Source of the DNA: Scandinavium ludwigii_A
Lineage (GTDB): Bacteria > Pseudomonadota > Gammaproteobacteria > Enterobacterales > Enterobacteriaceae
Direction of reading: 5' to 3'
Assembly (NCBI GenBank): GCA_050516505.1
Contig: CP191518.1
Location: 248,001-312,000, forward strand
DNA length: 64,000 nucleotides
Shown: positions 52,024 through 61,482 of the stretch, one piece after another
Numbering within the stretch: position 1 is the stretch's first letter
Layout of the letters: each line of letters opens with the position of its first letter
Program-made: the position numbers and the translations under genes
The notes under the pieces: generated by a model
What the model was told of the DNA's origin: nothing
The model's database searches: none
What the model saw: the letters and a program-made list of their open reading frames with translations, nothing else

Positions 52024-53532
52024 TTATGACGCTAACGACAGTTCACGCTTTCCCGCGTGGTGTACCAACCATTGCGCCACGCGGGACTGTTCTTCCGCAT
52101 TCAGCCACATGCCCTGTTTGGTACGACGCCACAACGCATCGTCCATCCGCCGCACCCATTCGTGCTCGACCAGATAGCGCAGTTCGGCCTCATAAAACTC
52201 ATGCCCGAAATGTTCGCCTAAATCCGCAGTCTCTTTCGCTTCACCGAGGATCAACGCGGTGTTACTGCCGTAGGTACGTGCAAAGTGACGCGCCATGCCT
52301 TCGCTGATAAACGGATAGCGACGGCGCAGCTTCGCGGCGTAATCATCGCGGTCGTTGCCAATCTCGCCGCCCGGAAGGACGGCCTCTTTGGTCCATGCCT
52401 GACCGATACCTTTGTAGTAAGGCGTCAGTTTTTCCAGCGCGTGTTCGGCCAGCTTACGATAGGTCGTTAGCTTACCGCCAAACACCGACAGCAGTGGGGC
52501 CTGGCCGTTATCATCGTGAATATCAAGGGTGTAATCACGGGTGATCGCCTGCGGGGAATCAGACTCATCGTCGCAAAGCGGGCGCACGCCGGAATAGGTC
52601 CAGGCAATATCGTCCCGGCTGAGCTGTTTTTTAAAGTGTGCGTTGTGTACTTTCAGCAGATAGTTGATTTCGCTCTCTTCGATTTCAACGTTTTTCGGAT
52701 CGCCTTTGTACTCTACGTCGGTGGTGCCAATGATGGAGAACTCATCCATCCATGGGATCACAAACACGATGCGCTTATCTTCGTTTTGCAGGATGTAGGC
52801 CTGCTTCTGGGTATGTACGCGTGGCACCACGATGTGGCTGCCTTTAATCAGGCGAATGCCGTACGGCGACGGGAGATGCATTCCGTCATCAAAGAACTGT
52901 TTCACCCACGGGCCGGTGGCGTTGACCAGGCCGCGCGCTTGCCAGCTGAATGTCTCGCCGGTATCAATATCTTCCGCTTCGACAATCCACAGACCGTTTT
53001 CACGGCGTGCAGACGTGGCGCGGGTGCGGGTCAACACGTTGCCACCTTTCTTCACCACCATTTGCGCGTTGGCGAGCACCAGACGCGCATCGTCGACCCA
53101 GCAGTCGGAATATTCGAAACCGCGCACGATTTCCGGTTTCAATACGGATTCTGCGCCAAAACGCAATCCGGTAGAACTCGGCAGGCTGGTGCGTTTCCCG
53201 AGATGATCGTACATGAACAGGCCGATGCGAATCATCCACGCCGGGCGCAGATGCGGGCGATGCGGTAAACGAAAACGCATTGGGAAGGCGATGTGCGGCG
53301 CCATTTTTAACAACACTTCGCGTTCGGCCAGCGCTTCGCTCACGAGGCGGAATTCGTAGTGTTCCAGGTAGCGCAGCCCGCCATGAATCAGCTTGGAGCT
53401 GGCGCTCGACGTGGCACAGGCTAAATCCTGCGCTTCCAGCATCAGCACGGATAAACCACGTCCTGCGGCGTCTGCCGCGATACCGGCACCGTTGATGCCA
53501 CCGCCTATCACAATCAGATCTTTGGTTTCCAT
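52024..53532 (-). CDS. glpD: Aerobic glycerol-3-phosphate dehydrogenase
   Basis: GlpD is the membrane-bound flavoenzyme that oxidises glycerol-3-phosphate to dihydroxyacetone phosphate and passes electrons to ubiquinone. The 502-residue protein has the FAD-binding GGGINGAGIAADAAGRG (about residues 10-26) and is close to E. coli GlpD (501) throughout. The C-terminal part differs more (LSLAS end kept). I used the start at 53532 (METKDLIVIGGG), which has a GAGGG ribosome site; a start 11 codons earlier is open but overlaps the operator region. It is divergent from glpEGR. Confidence 0.97.
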   Translation of the reverse strand: METKDLIVIGGGINGAGIAADAAGRGLSVLMLEAQDLACATSSASSKLIHGGLRYLEHYEFRLVSEALAEREVLLKMAPHIAFPMRFRLPHRPHLRPAWMIRIGLFMYDHLGKRTSLPSSTGLRFGAESVLKPEIVRGFEYSDCWVDDARLVLANAQMVVKKGGNVLTRTRATSARRENGLWIVEAEDIDTGETFSWQARGLVNATGPWVKQFFDDGMHLPSPYGIRLIKGSHIVVPRVHTQKQAYILQNEDKRIVFVIPWMDEFSIIGTTDVEYKGDPKNVEIEESEINYLLKVHNAHFKKQLSRDDIAWTYSGVRPLCDDESDSPQAITRDYTLDIHDDNGQAPLLSVFGGKLTTYRKLAEHALEKLTPYYKGIGQAWTKEAVLPGGEIGNDRDDYAAKLRRRYPFISEGMARHFARTYGSNTALILGEAKETADLGEHFGHEFYEAELRYLVEHEWVRRMDDALWRRTKQGMWLNAEEQSRVAQWLVHHAGKRELSLAS

Positions 53533-53547
53533 GCTGCGCCCTCGTGC

Positions 53548-53586
53548 ACTTTCGTTAAAGTTCATTAATGTTCGTTATCGCTCATA
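53548..53586 (-). promoter_or_regulatory. GlpR operator pair before glpD
   Basis: On the minus strand TATGAGCGATAACGAACATT (53586-53567) is a good GlpR operator of the TNTTCGNTNNCGAACA type. A weaker second copy with TGAACTTTAACGAAAG lies directly downstream (53563-53548). E. coli glpD has tandem GlpR operators at the same place, and glpR lies in this window. Confidence 0.8.
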
Positions 53587-53723
53587 GTAGCAAACAAACG
53601 CGCACTTGGTAACATCAAAAAAACATTTCAGAGTGATGCGTGTAACAAATTAGCGTTTCCCTGCCGTCACAAAGTACACTTGGCGGTAAACTTCTCCTCC
53701 CGGAATGAATGAAAGAGAGCACC

Positions 53724-54050
53724 ATGGATCAATTTGAATGTATTAACGTAGAAGAAGCCCATCAGAAACTGCATCAAGGACGGGCGGTGATGGTGGATAT
53801 TCGCGATCCGCAGAGCTACGCGATGGGCCATACCCCGGGCGCGTTTCATCTGACCAACGATACGTTGGGCGCGTTTATGCAGGATAACGATTTCGACACG
53901 TCGGTGATGGTGATGTGCTATCACGGCAACAGCAGCAAAGGCGCGGCGCAGTATTTGCTGCAACAGGGCTTTGACCAGGTCTACAGCGTGGACGGTGGCT
54001 TTGACGCCTGGCATCGTCATTTTCCGGCGGAAGTGGCACACGGTAACTGA
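53724..54050 (+). CDS. glpE: Thiosulfate sulfurtransferase GlpE (single-domain rhodanese)
   Basis: GlpE moves sulfane sulfur from thiosulfate to cyanide or thioredoxin in vitro; its role in the cell is not settled. The 108-residue protein, the same length as in E. coli, has the active-site Cys65 in the loop CYHGNSS. The ATG at 53724 follows a GAGAG ribosome site; the open frame reaches back to 53709. It is first in glpEGR, divergent from glpD. Confidence 0.95.
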   Translation: MDQFECINVEEAHQKLHQGRAVMVDIRDPQSYAMGHTPGAFHLTNDTLGAFMQDNDFDTSVMVMCYHGNSSKGAAQYLLQQGFDQVYSVDGGFDAWHRHFPAEVAHGN

Positions 54051-54094
54051 GCAGGTATACTGTCCTCTTTTGTGTGGAATAAGCGACGCCCCGT

Positions 54095-54925
54095 ATGTTG
54101 ATGATCACCTCTTTTACTAACCCGCGCGTCGCCCAGGCGTTTGTGGATTACATGGCCACCCAGGGGGTTGTGCTGACGATTCAACAGCACACCCAAACCG
54201 ACGTCTGGCTGGCTGACGAAAACCAGGCGAGCCGCGTGCAAAACGAGCTGGCGCGTTTTCTGGAAAACCCGGCTGACCCCCGTTATCTGGCGGCAAGCTG
54301 GGAATCCGGGCATACCAACAGCGGACTGCACTACAATCGCTTTCCTTTTATCGCCACCCTGAAAAGCAATGCCGGGCCGTTGACCTGGCTCATTATGTGC
54401 GCCTGTATCCTGGTGTTTATTGTGATGAATGTGGTGGGCGATCAGGCCGTCATGCTCTGGCTGGCGTGGCCGTACGATCCCTCGCAGCAGTTAGAACTGT
54501 GGCGCTATTTTACCCACGCGTTTATGCACTTCTCGGTGATGCATATCCTCTTCAACCTGTTATGGTGGTGGTATCTCGGCGGGATGGTAGAAAAGCGCAT
54601 CGGCAGTGGAAAACTGCTGGTGTTAACGGTGATCAGCGCCCTGTTAAGCGGCTTTATTCAGCATAAATTCAGCGGCCCGTGGTTCGGTGGTTTATCCGGC
54701 GTGGTGTATGCGCTGATGGGCTATGCCTGGCTGCGCGGTGAGCGCGACCCGGAAAGCGGGATTTCCCTTCAGCGTGGGCTGATTATCTTTTCGGTTCTGT
54801 GGCTGGTCGTGGGCTGGTTAGATCTTTTCGGTATGTCGATTGCTAACGGCGCGCACGTTACAGGTCTGGCAGTCGGGTTGGCGATGGCGTTTGCCGATAC
54901 GCAGAATGTGCGAAAACGAACATAA
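54095..54925 (+). CDS. glpG: Rhomboid intramembrane serine protease GlpG
   Basis: GlpG cleaves membrane proteins within or next to their membrane segments. The 276-residue protein has a soluble N-terminal domain (about 1-65), six membrane segments, and the catalytic dyad Ser201 (GGLSGVVYAL) and His254 (ANGAHVTGL), both at exactly the E. coli positions. The oxyanion residues HxxxN (HILFNLLWW) are also present. It follows glpE by 44 bases and precedes glpR. Confidence 0.97.
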   Translation: MLMITSFTNPRVAQAFVDYMATQGVVLTIQQHTQTDVWLADENQASRVQNELARFLENPADPRYLAASWESGHTNSGLHYNRFPFIATLKSNAGPLTWLIMCACILVFIVMNVVGDQAVMLWLAWPYDPSQQLELWRYFTHAFMHFSVMHILFNLLWWWYLGGMVEKRIGSGKLLVLTVISALLSGFIQHKFSGPWFGGLSGVVYALMGYAWLRGERDPESGISLQRGLIIFSVLWLVVGWLDLFGMSIANGAHVTGLAVGLAMAFADTQNVRKRT

Positions 54926-54943
54926 TAATTCCTGGGATCTTGC

Positions 54944-55702
54944 ATGAAACAAACACAACGTCATGACGCGATTATCGAGCGGGTAAAGAAACAGGGTTAT
55001 GTCAGCACGGAAGAGCTGGTGGAGCAGTTTGCCGTCAGCCCGCAGACGATTCGTCGCGATCTCAATGACCTGGCGGAGCAGAAGATGATCCTGCGCCACC
55101 ACGGTGGGGCGGCCTTGCCGTCCAGCGCGGTGAACACCTCATGGCAAGACCGGCGCGCTACGCAGGCGGCGGAAAAAGAGCGTATTGCCCGTAAAGTGGC
55201 GAGCCAAATCCCGAACGGCGCGGCGCTATTTATTGATATCGGCACCACACCCGAAGCGGTGGCCCATGCGCTGATGGAGCATTCTGACCTGCGTATCGTG
55301 ACCAATAACCTGAACGTCGCGAATACGTTGATGGTGAAAGAAGATTTCCGCGTGATCTTGGCAGGCGGTGAATTACGCAGTCGCGACGGGGGCATCATCG
55401 GCGAAGCGACCCTCGATTTCATCTCTCAGTTCCGCCTGGATTACGGCATTCTCGGTATCAGCGGGATCGACAGCGACGGTTCGCTGCTGGAGTTTGATTA
55501 TCACGAAGTGCGCACCAAGCGTGCGATCATCGAGAACTCGCGTCATGTGATGCTGGTGGTGGATCACTCGAAGTTTGGCCGTAATGCGATGGTGAATATG
55601 GGCAGCATCAGCCTGGTGGATGCGGTCTACACTGACGTGATGCCCCCGGCCGGGGTGTTGAAGGTGATTGCTGAGAATAATATTCAGCTGGAGTTGTGTT
55701 GA
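54944..55702 (+). CDS. glpR: Glycerol-3-phosphate regulon repressor GlpR (DeoR family)
   Basis: GlpR represses genes for glycerol-3-phosphate use and is released by glycerol-3-phosphate. The 252-residue protein has a DeoR-type helix-turn-helix (about residues 20-45, STEELVEQFAVSPQTIRRDL) and a sugar-phosphate-binding domain with DIGTTPEAVAHAL. All positions near the start are as in E. coli K-12 wild-type GlpR; there is no sign of a frameshift. rtcRBA, which follows glpR in K-12, is absent, and malT comes next. Confidence 0.96.
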   Translation: MKQTQRHDAIIERVKKQGYVSTEELVEQFAVSPQTIRRDLNDLAEQKMILRHHGGAALPSSAVNTSWQDRRATQAAEKERIARKVASQIPNGAALFIDIGTTPEAVAHALMEHSDLRIVTNNLNVANTLMVKEDFRVILAGGELRSRDGGIIGEATLDFISQFRLDYGILGISGIDSDGSLLEFDYHEVRTKRAIIENSRHVMLVVDHSKFGRNAMVNMGSISLVDAVYTDVMPPAGVLKVIAENNIQLELC

Positions 55703-55704
55703 TT

Positions 55705-55801
55705 CTCCTCACCCTAACCCTCTCCTCAAAGAGGAGAGGGGAGAGAACGGCGTGTTTTCTCCCTCTCCCTGTGGGAGAGGGACGGGGAGAGGGGAAAAGC
55801 A
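55705..55801. repeat. CCCTCTCCC palindromic repeat, copy 8
   Basis: CTCCTCACCCTAACCCTCTC, CTCAAAGAG, GAGAGGGGAGAG and then CTCCCTCTCCCTGTGGGAGA, GGGACGGGGAGAGGGG form two hairpins whose outer arms can also pair. The CATCACGCCGCA tail runs into the 3' end of malT. It fills the gap between convergent glpR and malT. Confidence 0.85.
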
Positions 55802-58513
55802 TCACGCCGCAGAAATATACCCCATCATTCTCAATAATTTCTGCGCATGCTGTACCGCATCCTGACGATGCGCCACGCCGAGTTTCTGATACAAATTACG
55901 GATATGCGTCTTAATGGTCGTCGCCGCCACGTCAAGCTCACCGGCTATCTGGTCATTACTGTAACCTGAATATATCAGCCCCAGTACCTGCCATTCGCGC
56001 TGGGTCAGTGGGCTGGTGCGGATAAGCTCCGGCACTTCCGGATGAGTCAATAAACGTTCCACGAAATTCTCATCAAAATGCGCAAACTTGTGGCGGTGAT
56101 GCTGATTAATCTCACGCAAAATGCGCTGGGCGCGATGCTGTTCAAGCTCCGGCAGCATATTGAGTTGCAGCAACTGACGCAGTTGTTGCGCCATCGCTTC
56201 ACCTTCAATCACGAAATGACTGATAAACCCGGTGCGGTTGGACAGCGTCAGCGCCTCCATTAACACACGCTGGGCGTCATTTTTCTTATTCGACTGCCAG
56301 TACAGCTGGTTGAGCAGCAGCAGGTTGCGATTGAGATCGCTCATCAGACGTAAGGTCCGCGCGTTCTCGTTGAGTTCTTCCAGCACCATTTCCGCCGAGT
56401 CGAATTCACCCAGCAGGATTTGCGCTCGGGCGATGTTCCGCCATTGGCTTTGCAAGAAATGGTTATTGGCAAAGGCCGGTTTTGGCGTATGGCGCAGCCA
56501 GTTGGCCGCCGATTTTTTATCACCCATCATCTGCCAGTAAATCACCCGCACTTTATCGGCGTTCGATACCCAGTCGCTGTGGTACTGCCCGTTGCCGAGC
56601 AAGTTTTCCAGACGATTGAGGTGATTGCGGGCGTTATCCAAATCACCGCGCGCCAGCGAACTTTGCACCAGCAGTGCGAGGCACTGTAATTGTTGCTGTG
56701 GCTGATACGTCGCCAGCACGTCCATCCCGTGACGAGCGCTCTGTTCAGCTTCATCAAGACGCGCCCAGGCCCACAGCAGCTGCGCGCGAATGCGCAACAG
56801 GAATTCGTGCAACGGCAGCTGTTCCAGATGTTGTTCGCGGATCAGCTGGAACGCTTTCTCCTGGGTTTCCCAGGCGGCTTGTAAAAAGCCCTGCGCAAAC
56901 AGAATTTCACTCTGTTGAATCAGGCTCCACAGCGCGTAATGCCAGACTTCGTGGCGACGCGCCATTTGTTCGGTTTGCTGCATCACCGTCAGCGATTTAC
57001 TGAGTTTGCCCTGGCAGTGCAGCACTTCCCCGTGCACGGAGGTCGCGACAATACGGCTGTAGAAGCTCGCCAGCGGTAATTCGTCGAGCGCCACCATCGC
57101 CAGGCGTTCGGCTTCTTCCGGGTCGCCATCGTTGATTGCCACCTGCGCACGCAGCGCGTTGAAATCCGCGTGCAGTGTGGCATCCATTTCGGCGCTCATC
57201 TCTTCTTCGGCACGGGCGAGCAGGGTATTCACTTCGCTGTAGCGATGCTGACTCTGCATCAACCACGCCTGTAACAGCACCAGGCGCGGATTTTCCAGCA
57301 GACTGTCCCATGGCAGGGCGGCCAGCGATTCTTCCAGCAACGCTAATTCGCTGTGATGGAACAGGCCCCAGGCGTGATTCAGCAGGATATCGCGTAGCAT
57401 TTTTGCATCACCCGCCGACAGCGCGTGGTGAATGGCTTCGCTCGGGAAGCCTTGCGCCATCCAGCTTTCTGCGGCACTGCGGTGAATATCAGGTAATTCG
57501 GCGGCGAGCTCCCACTGGCAGCGCTGGCGCAGGAAGCTGCCGAACAGCGGGTGGAAGCTGAACCATTCGCCGGTATTGTCCATGCGTTGCAGGAACAAGC
57601 CCTGGCGTTCAATTTCTTCCAGACGCATCTGACCATTTTCTTCGCCGGTCACGCGGACGATCAGCGCATCGTTCATTGAACGCAGCAGCGAGCTTTTCAG
57701 CAGAAAATGGCGGGTGGCGATGTCGACGTTATCCAGCACTTCATCCACCAGATAATCGGACAAATGGCTGGCGTTAATGCCGGCCAGACGGCGTGCGGAG
57801 TGGTGCGCGGCGCTGTTGTTCTGGCGCGCTGAGAGGGCGATAAGCTGCAACGCCGTAGCCCAACCGGCGACATCGTCACACATGCGGCTACTTTCGGTGG
57901 CTTCAATCGGTGAAGCCAGGCGGCAGTCGAAAAATTGCTTCGCTTCCTGGTGATTAAACGCCAGTTGCTGACTGCCAATCTCCAGCAGCTGATCACGTAC
58001 GCGCAGATTGGCGATGCCGAGCTGCGGTAAATTGCGTGACAGCACTACCAGGGTCATATTTTCCGGCTGATGGCGCAGGAAGAACCGCATCGCGTCGTGG
58101 ATAACCGGATTGCTTATCAGATGATAATCATCAATGACCAGCAGCAGTGGGCGTTGCCAGGCGTTGAGTTCAATAAACAGCTGGGCGAACAGCGAGGTCA
58201 GACTGGCGTACTGCCGTTTCTGCACCATGTTTTCGCTGGCCGAGCAATGACCGCCTGTTGCCTGCTGGACGGCGGCAATCAGATAGCTTGCAAAACGTTC
58301 CTGCTGGTTGTCTCCATCATCCAGAGAGAACCAACCCAGATCGCTTTTCCCTGCTGCCCACTGTGAAATGAGTGTGGTTTTCCCGTAACCAGCTGGGCTT
58401 GTTACCAGCGCAAGACGGTAATTGTTCGCGCCGGAAAGTTTCGCCAGTAGCCGGTCGCGAACCACAGTGTGTTCAAGACGGACGGGACGACTTAATTTAG
58501 ACGGAATCAACAT
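55802..58513 (-). CDS. malT: Maltose regulon activator MalT
   Basis: MalT is the ATP- and maltotriose-dependent activator of maltose genes. The 903-residue STAND protein has a Walker A SPAGYGKTT (39-47), a nucleotide-oligomerisation module to about 410, a sensor made of helical repeats (about 430-800) and a LuxR-type DNA-binding domain near the end (LTQREWQVLGLIYSGYSNDQ region, about 830-895). It is two residues longer than the E. coli protein. It is divergent from malPQ, which it activates, with a 569-base regulatory gap. Confidence 0.97.
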   Translation of the reverse strand: MLIPSKLSRPVRLEHTVVRDRLLAKLSGANNYRLALVTSPAGYGKTTLISQWAAGKSDLGWFSLDDGDNQQERFASYLIAAVQQATGGHCSASENMVQKRQYASLTSLFAQLFIELNAWQRPLLLVIDDYHLISNPVIHDAMRFFLRHQPENMTLVVLSRNLPQLGIANLRVRDQLLEIGSQQLAFNHQEAKQFFDCRLASPIEATESSRMCDDVAGWATALQLIALSARQNNSAAHHSARRLAGINASHLSDYLVDEVLDNVDIATRHFLLKSSLLRSMNDALIVRVTGEENGQMRLEEIERQGLFLQRMDNTGEWFSFHPLFGSFLRQRCQWELAAELPDIHRSAAESWMAQGFPSEAIHHALSAGDAKMLRDILLNHAWGLFHHSELALLEESLAALPWDSLLENPRLVLLQAWLMQSQHRYSEVNTLLARAEEEMSAEMDATLHADFNALRAQVAINDGDPEEAERLAMVALDELPLASFYSRIVATSVHGEVLHCQGKLSKSLTVMQQTEQMARRHEVWHYALWSLIQQSEILFAQGFLQAAWETQEKAFQLIREQHLEQLPLHEFLLRIRAQLLWAWARLDEAEQSARHGMDVLATYQPQQQLQCLALLVQSSLARGDLDNARNHLNRLENLLGNGQYHSDWVSNADKVRVIYWQMMGDKKSAANWLRHTPKPAFANNHFLQSQWRNIARAQILLGEFDSAEMVLEELNENARTLRLMSDLNRNLLLLNQLYWQSNKKNDAQRVLMEALTLSNRTGFISHFVIEGEAMAQQLRQLLQLNMLPELEQHRAQRILREINQHHRHKFAHFDENFVERLLTHPEVPELIRTSPLTQREWQVLGLIYSGYSNDQIAGELDVAATTIKTHIRNLYQKLGVAHRQDAVQHAQKLLRMMGYISAA

Positions 58514-58635
58514 AGGTATATCACTTCACTGTGAGAGTAAGAGTTTGTTTTTTTTCGCGCTTCGTAATTAATGTCTATTAAATTCGGACATATGCTTAAT
58601 TATTGCAAGTTATGTCCGATTTTAATGCTTATGAT

Positions 58636-58651
58636 TTTGCACTGTGTCACA
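58636..58651 (-). promoter_or_regulatory. CRP site of the malT promoter
   Basis: On the minus strand TTTGTGACACAGTGCAAA matches the known CRP site of E. coli malT. It lies 120-140 bases before the malT start codon. The surrounding 58514-58970 is A/T-rich, contains no gene, and otherwise shows nothing I can assign. Confidence 0.82.
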
Positions 58652-58976
58652 AATCTTAATGAAGAATAATTATATCGACTGAAACCGGTGCCAGTGCGCG
58701 TGGAGACTGGATTCTGTGGTTTGTCAGAAAGAGCCAGAATCTAATTTGTTTGAATGCGATTTTCCTCAACCAGATTAAATTCACGTTATGGTTTGTTGTT
58801 AAATACGCATTTCGAATGAAGGGGCTTGGCAGAATTATTATTACACGTAAGTAATCATTTCCTGCCTGACAAATAATTTGCAAAACGTCTTTTCACTTTT
58901 CCCATCCTAACGTTGTAAAACTGAGCAGAACCGCCGTAAACGGCTACCGTTATAGTGGCGAAGATCACACTTTTCG

Positions 58977-59021
58977 CTCATCCCTGCGACTCCTCCCCGG
59001 CTAATGCCCGGCGGGAGGAGG
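58977..59021 (+). promoter_or_regulatory. MalT boxes of the malPQ promoter
   Basis: Three copies of the GGGGAKGAGG-type MalT box are visible: reverse-strand CTCATCCC (58977-58984) and CTCCTCCCC (58990-58998), then forward GGGAGGAGG (59013-59021). The E. coli malPQ promoter has a similar cluster. They end 62 bases before malP. GCCCGGCGGGAGG next to the third box also allows a short hairpin. Confidence 0.78.
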
Positions 59022-59082
59022 ACGTTAAACAGGTAGCCAGGCACACTAGCGCCAACGTTTTAGCTAACAGGATTGGATCCTT

Positions 59083-61473
59083 ATGTCACAGCCGACCTTC
59101 GATAAAGCACAGTTTCAGGCTGCACTGACACGTCAGTGGCAGCGATACGGTTTGCAGAGCGCAAGCGAAATGACTCAGCATCAATGGTGGCAAGCGGTGA
59201 GCGGCGCGCTGGCAGAATTGCTGGCGGCTCAGCCTGCCGCGAAACCAGAAAAAAACCAACGCCACGTCAACTATATCTCGATGGAGTTTCTGATCGGTCG
59301 CCTGACTGGCAACAACCTGCTGAACCTCGGCTGGTATCAGGATGTAGGCGCGGTGCTGAAAGAGCACGACATCACGCTGACGGACTTGCTGGAAGAAGAG
59401 ACTGACCCGGCGCTGGGTAACGGCGGTCTGGGACGTCTGGCAGCCTGTTTCCTCGACTCAATGGCAACCGTCGGCCAGTCGGCGACGGGTTACGGCTTGA
59501 ACTATCAATACGGTCTGTTCCGCCAGTCGTTTGCCGACGGCCAGCAGATGGAAGCCCCGGATGACTGGCATCGCAACAGCTATCCGTGGTTCCGCCACAA
59601 TACCGCGCTGGATGTGCAGGTCGGCATTGGCGGTAAAGTGGTGAAAGGCGACTGGCAGCCGGCGTTTACGCTGGTCGGTCAGGCGTGGGATCTGCCGGTG
59701 CTGGGCTACCGGAACGGCGTGGCGCAACCGCTGCGTTTATGGCAGGCGACCCACGCGCACCCGTTCAACCTGACCAAATTCAACGACGGCGATTTCCTGC
59801 GTGCAGAGCAGCAGGGCATCGACGCTGAAAAACTGACTAAAGTGCTGTACCCGAACGACAACCATCTGGCGGGCAAAAAGCTGCGCCTGATGCAGCAGTA
59901 TTTCCAGTGCGCCTGTTCGGTGGCGGATATTCTGCGTCGTCATCATCTGGCGGGCCGTAACATTACCGACCTGCCGAAGTTTGAGGTGATTCAGCTCAAC
60001 GACACGCACCCGACGATTGCCATTCCTGAACTGCTACGTGTGCTTCTCGACGAACATCAGATGAGCTGGGACGATGCCTGGGCCATCACCAGCAAAACCT
60101 TCGCTTACACCAACCACACGCTGATGCCGGAAGCGCTCGAGTGCTGGGATGAGAAACTGGTGAAAGCACTGCTGCCGCGTCACATGCAAATCATCAATGA
60201 GATTAATAGCCGCTTCAAAACGCTGGTCGACAAAACCTGGCTGGGCGACGCAGCGGTGTGGGCCAAACTCGCGGTGGTACACGACAAGCAGGTGCGCATG
60301 GCCAACATGTGCGTGGTGAGCGGCTTTGCGGTCAACGGTGTCGCGGCGCTGCACTCCGATTTGGTGGTGAAAGATCTGTTCCCGGAATATCACCAGCTGT
60401 GGCCGAACAAATTCCACAACGTCACCAACGGTATTACGCCACGTCGCTGGATCAAGCAGTGCAACCCGGCGCTGGCGGCGCTGTTCGATAAGCATCTGAA
60501 GACAGAGTGGGCCAACGATCTCGACCAGCTGATCAACCTGGAAAAATACGCCGACGACGCCACGTTCCGCAAAACCTGGCGCGACATCAAGCTCGCCAAC
60601 AAAAAGCGTCTGGCGGAGTTTGTGAAGCACCGCACCGGGATTGACATCAATCCGGCGGCGATCTTCGATATTCAGATTAAGCGCCTGCACGAATACAAAC
60701 GTCAGCACCTGAACCTGCTGCACATTTTAGCGCTGTACAAAGAAATCCGTGAAAACCCACAGGCAGACCGCGTCCCACGCGTGTTCCTGTTCGGCGCGAA
60801 AGCCGCTCCGGGTTATTACCTCGCGAAGAACATCATTTTTGCGATCAACAAAGTGGCCGATGTGGTGAACAACGACCCGAAAGTCGGCGACAAGCTCAAA
60901 GTGGTGTTCCTGCCGGACTACTGCGTATCGGCGGCAGAAGTGATGATCCCGGCGGCGGATGTGTCTGAACAAATTTCTACCGCGGGCAAAGAGGCATCCG
61001 GCACCGGCAACATGAAGCTGGCGCTGAACGGCGCGCTGACCGTCGGCACGCTCGACGGCGCGAACGTTGAAATTGCCGAGCAGGTTGGCGACGACAACAT
61101 TTTCATCTTCGGCCACACCGTCGAACAAGTGAAAGCGTTGAAGGCCAAAGGCTACGACCCCCTGAAATGGCGTAAGAAAGACAAAGTGCTGGATGCGGTG
61201 CTGAAAGAGTTAGAAAGCGGTAAATACAGCGACGGCGACAAGCACGCGTTTGACCAGATGCTGCACAGCATGGGCAAACAGGGCGGTGACCCGTATCTGG
61301 TGATGGCTGATTTCGCAGCGTACGTTGACGCGCAGAAACAGGTGGATGTGCTGTACCGTGATCAGGAAGCCTGGACGCGCGCGGCGATTCTCAACTCTGC
61401 CCGCTGCGGGATGTTCAGTTCCGACCGTTCAATCCGTGATTATCAGAGCCGTATCTGGCAGGCAAAACGTTAA
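59083..61473 (+). CDS. malP: Maltodextrin phosphorylase MalP
   Basis: MalP releases glucose-1-phosphate from linear maltodextrins. The 796-residue GT35 enzyme has the PLP lysine in EASGTGNMKLALNG (Lys645) and NGGLGRLAACFLDSM near residue 110. It has one residue fewer than E. coli MalP. Compared with GlgP it lacks some N-terminal residues, as usual for this non-allosteric form. malQ starts nine bases after the stop, so the two are one operon under MalT. Confidence 0.97.
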   Translation: MSQPTFDKAQFQAALTRQWQRYGLQSASEMTQHQWWQAVSGALAELLAAQPAAKPEKNQRHVNYISMEFLIGRLTGNNLLNLGWYQDVGAVLKEHDITLTDLLEEETDPALGNGGLGRLAACFLDSMATVGQSATGYGLNYQYGLFRQSFADGQQMEAPDDWHRNSYPWFRHNTALDVQVGIGGKVVKGDWQPAFTLVGQAWDLPVLGYRNGVAQPLRLWQATHAHPFNLTKFNDGDFLRAEQQGIDAEKLTKVLYPNDNHLAGKKLRLMQQYFQCACSVADILRRHHLAGRNITDLPKFEVIQLNDTHPTIAIPELLRVLLDEHQMSWDDAWAITSKTFAYTNHTLMPEALECWDEKLVKALLPRHMQIINEINSRFKTLVDKTWLGDAAVWAKLAVVHDKQVRMANMCVVSGFAVNGVAALHSDLVVKDLFPEYHQLWPNKFHNVTNGITPRRWIKQCNPALAALFDKHLKTEWANDLDQLINLEKYADDATFRKTWRDIKLANKKRLAEFVKHRTGIDINPAAIFDIQIKRLHEYKRQHLNLLHILALYKEIRENPQADRVPRVFLFGAKAAPGYYLAKNIIFAINKVADVVNNDPKVGDKLKVVFLPDYCVSAAEVMIPAADVSEQISTAGKEASGTGNMKLALNGALTVGTLDGANVEIAEQVGDDNIFIFGHTVEQVKALKAKGYDPLKWRKKDKVLDAVLKELESGKYSDGDKHAFDQMLHSMGKQGGDPYLVMADFAAYVDAQKQVDVLYRDQEAWTRAAILNSARCGMFSSDRSIRDYQSRIWQAKR

Positions 61474-61482
61474 GGGAACGCA

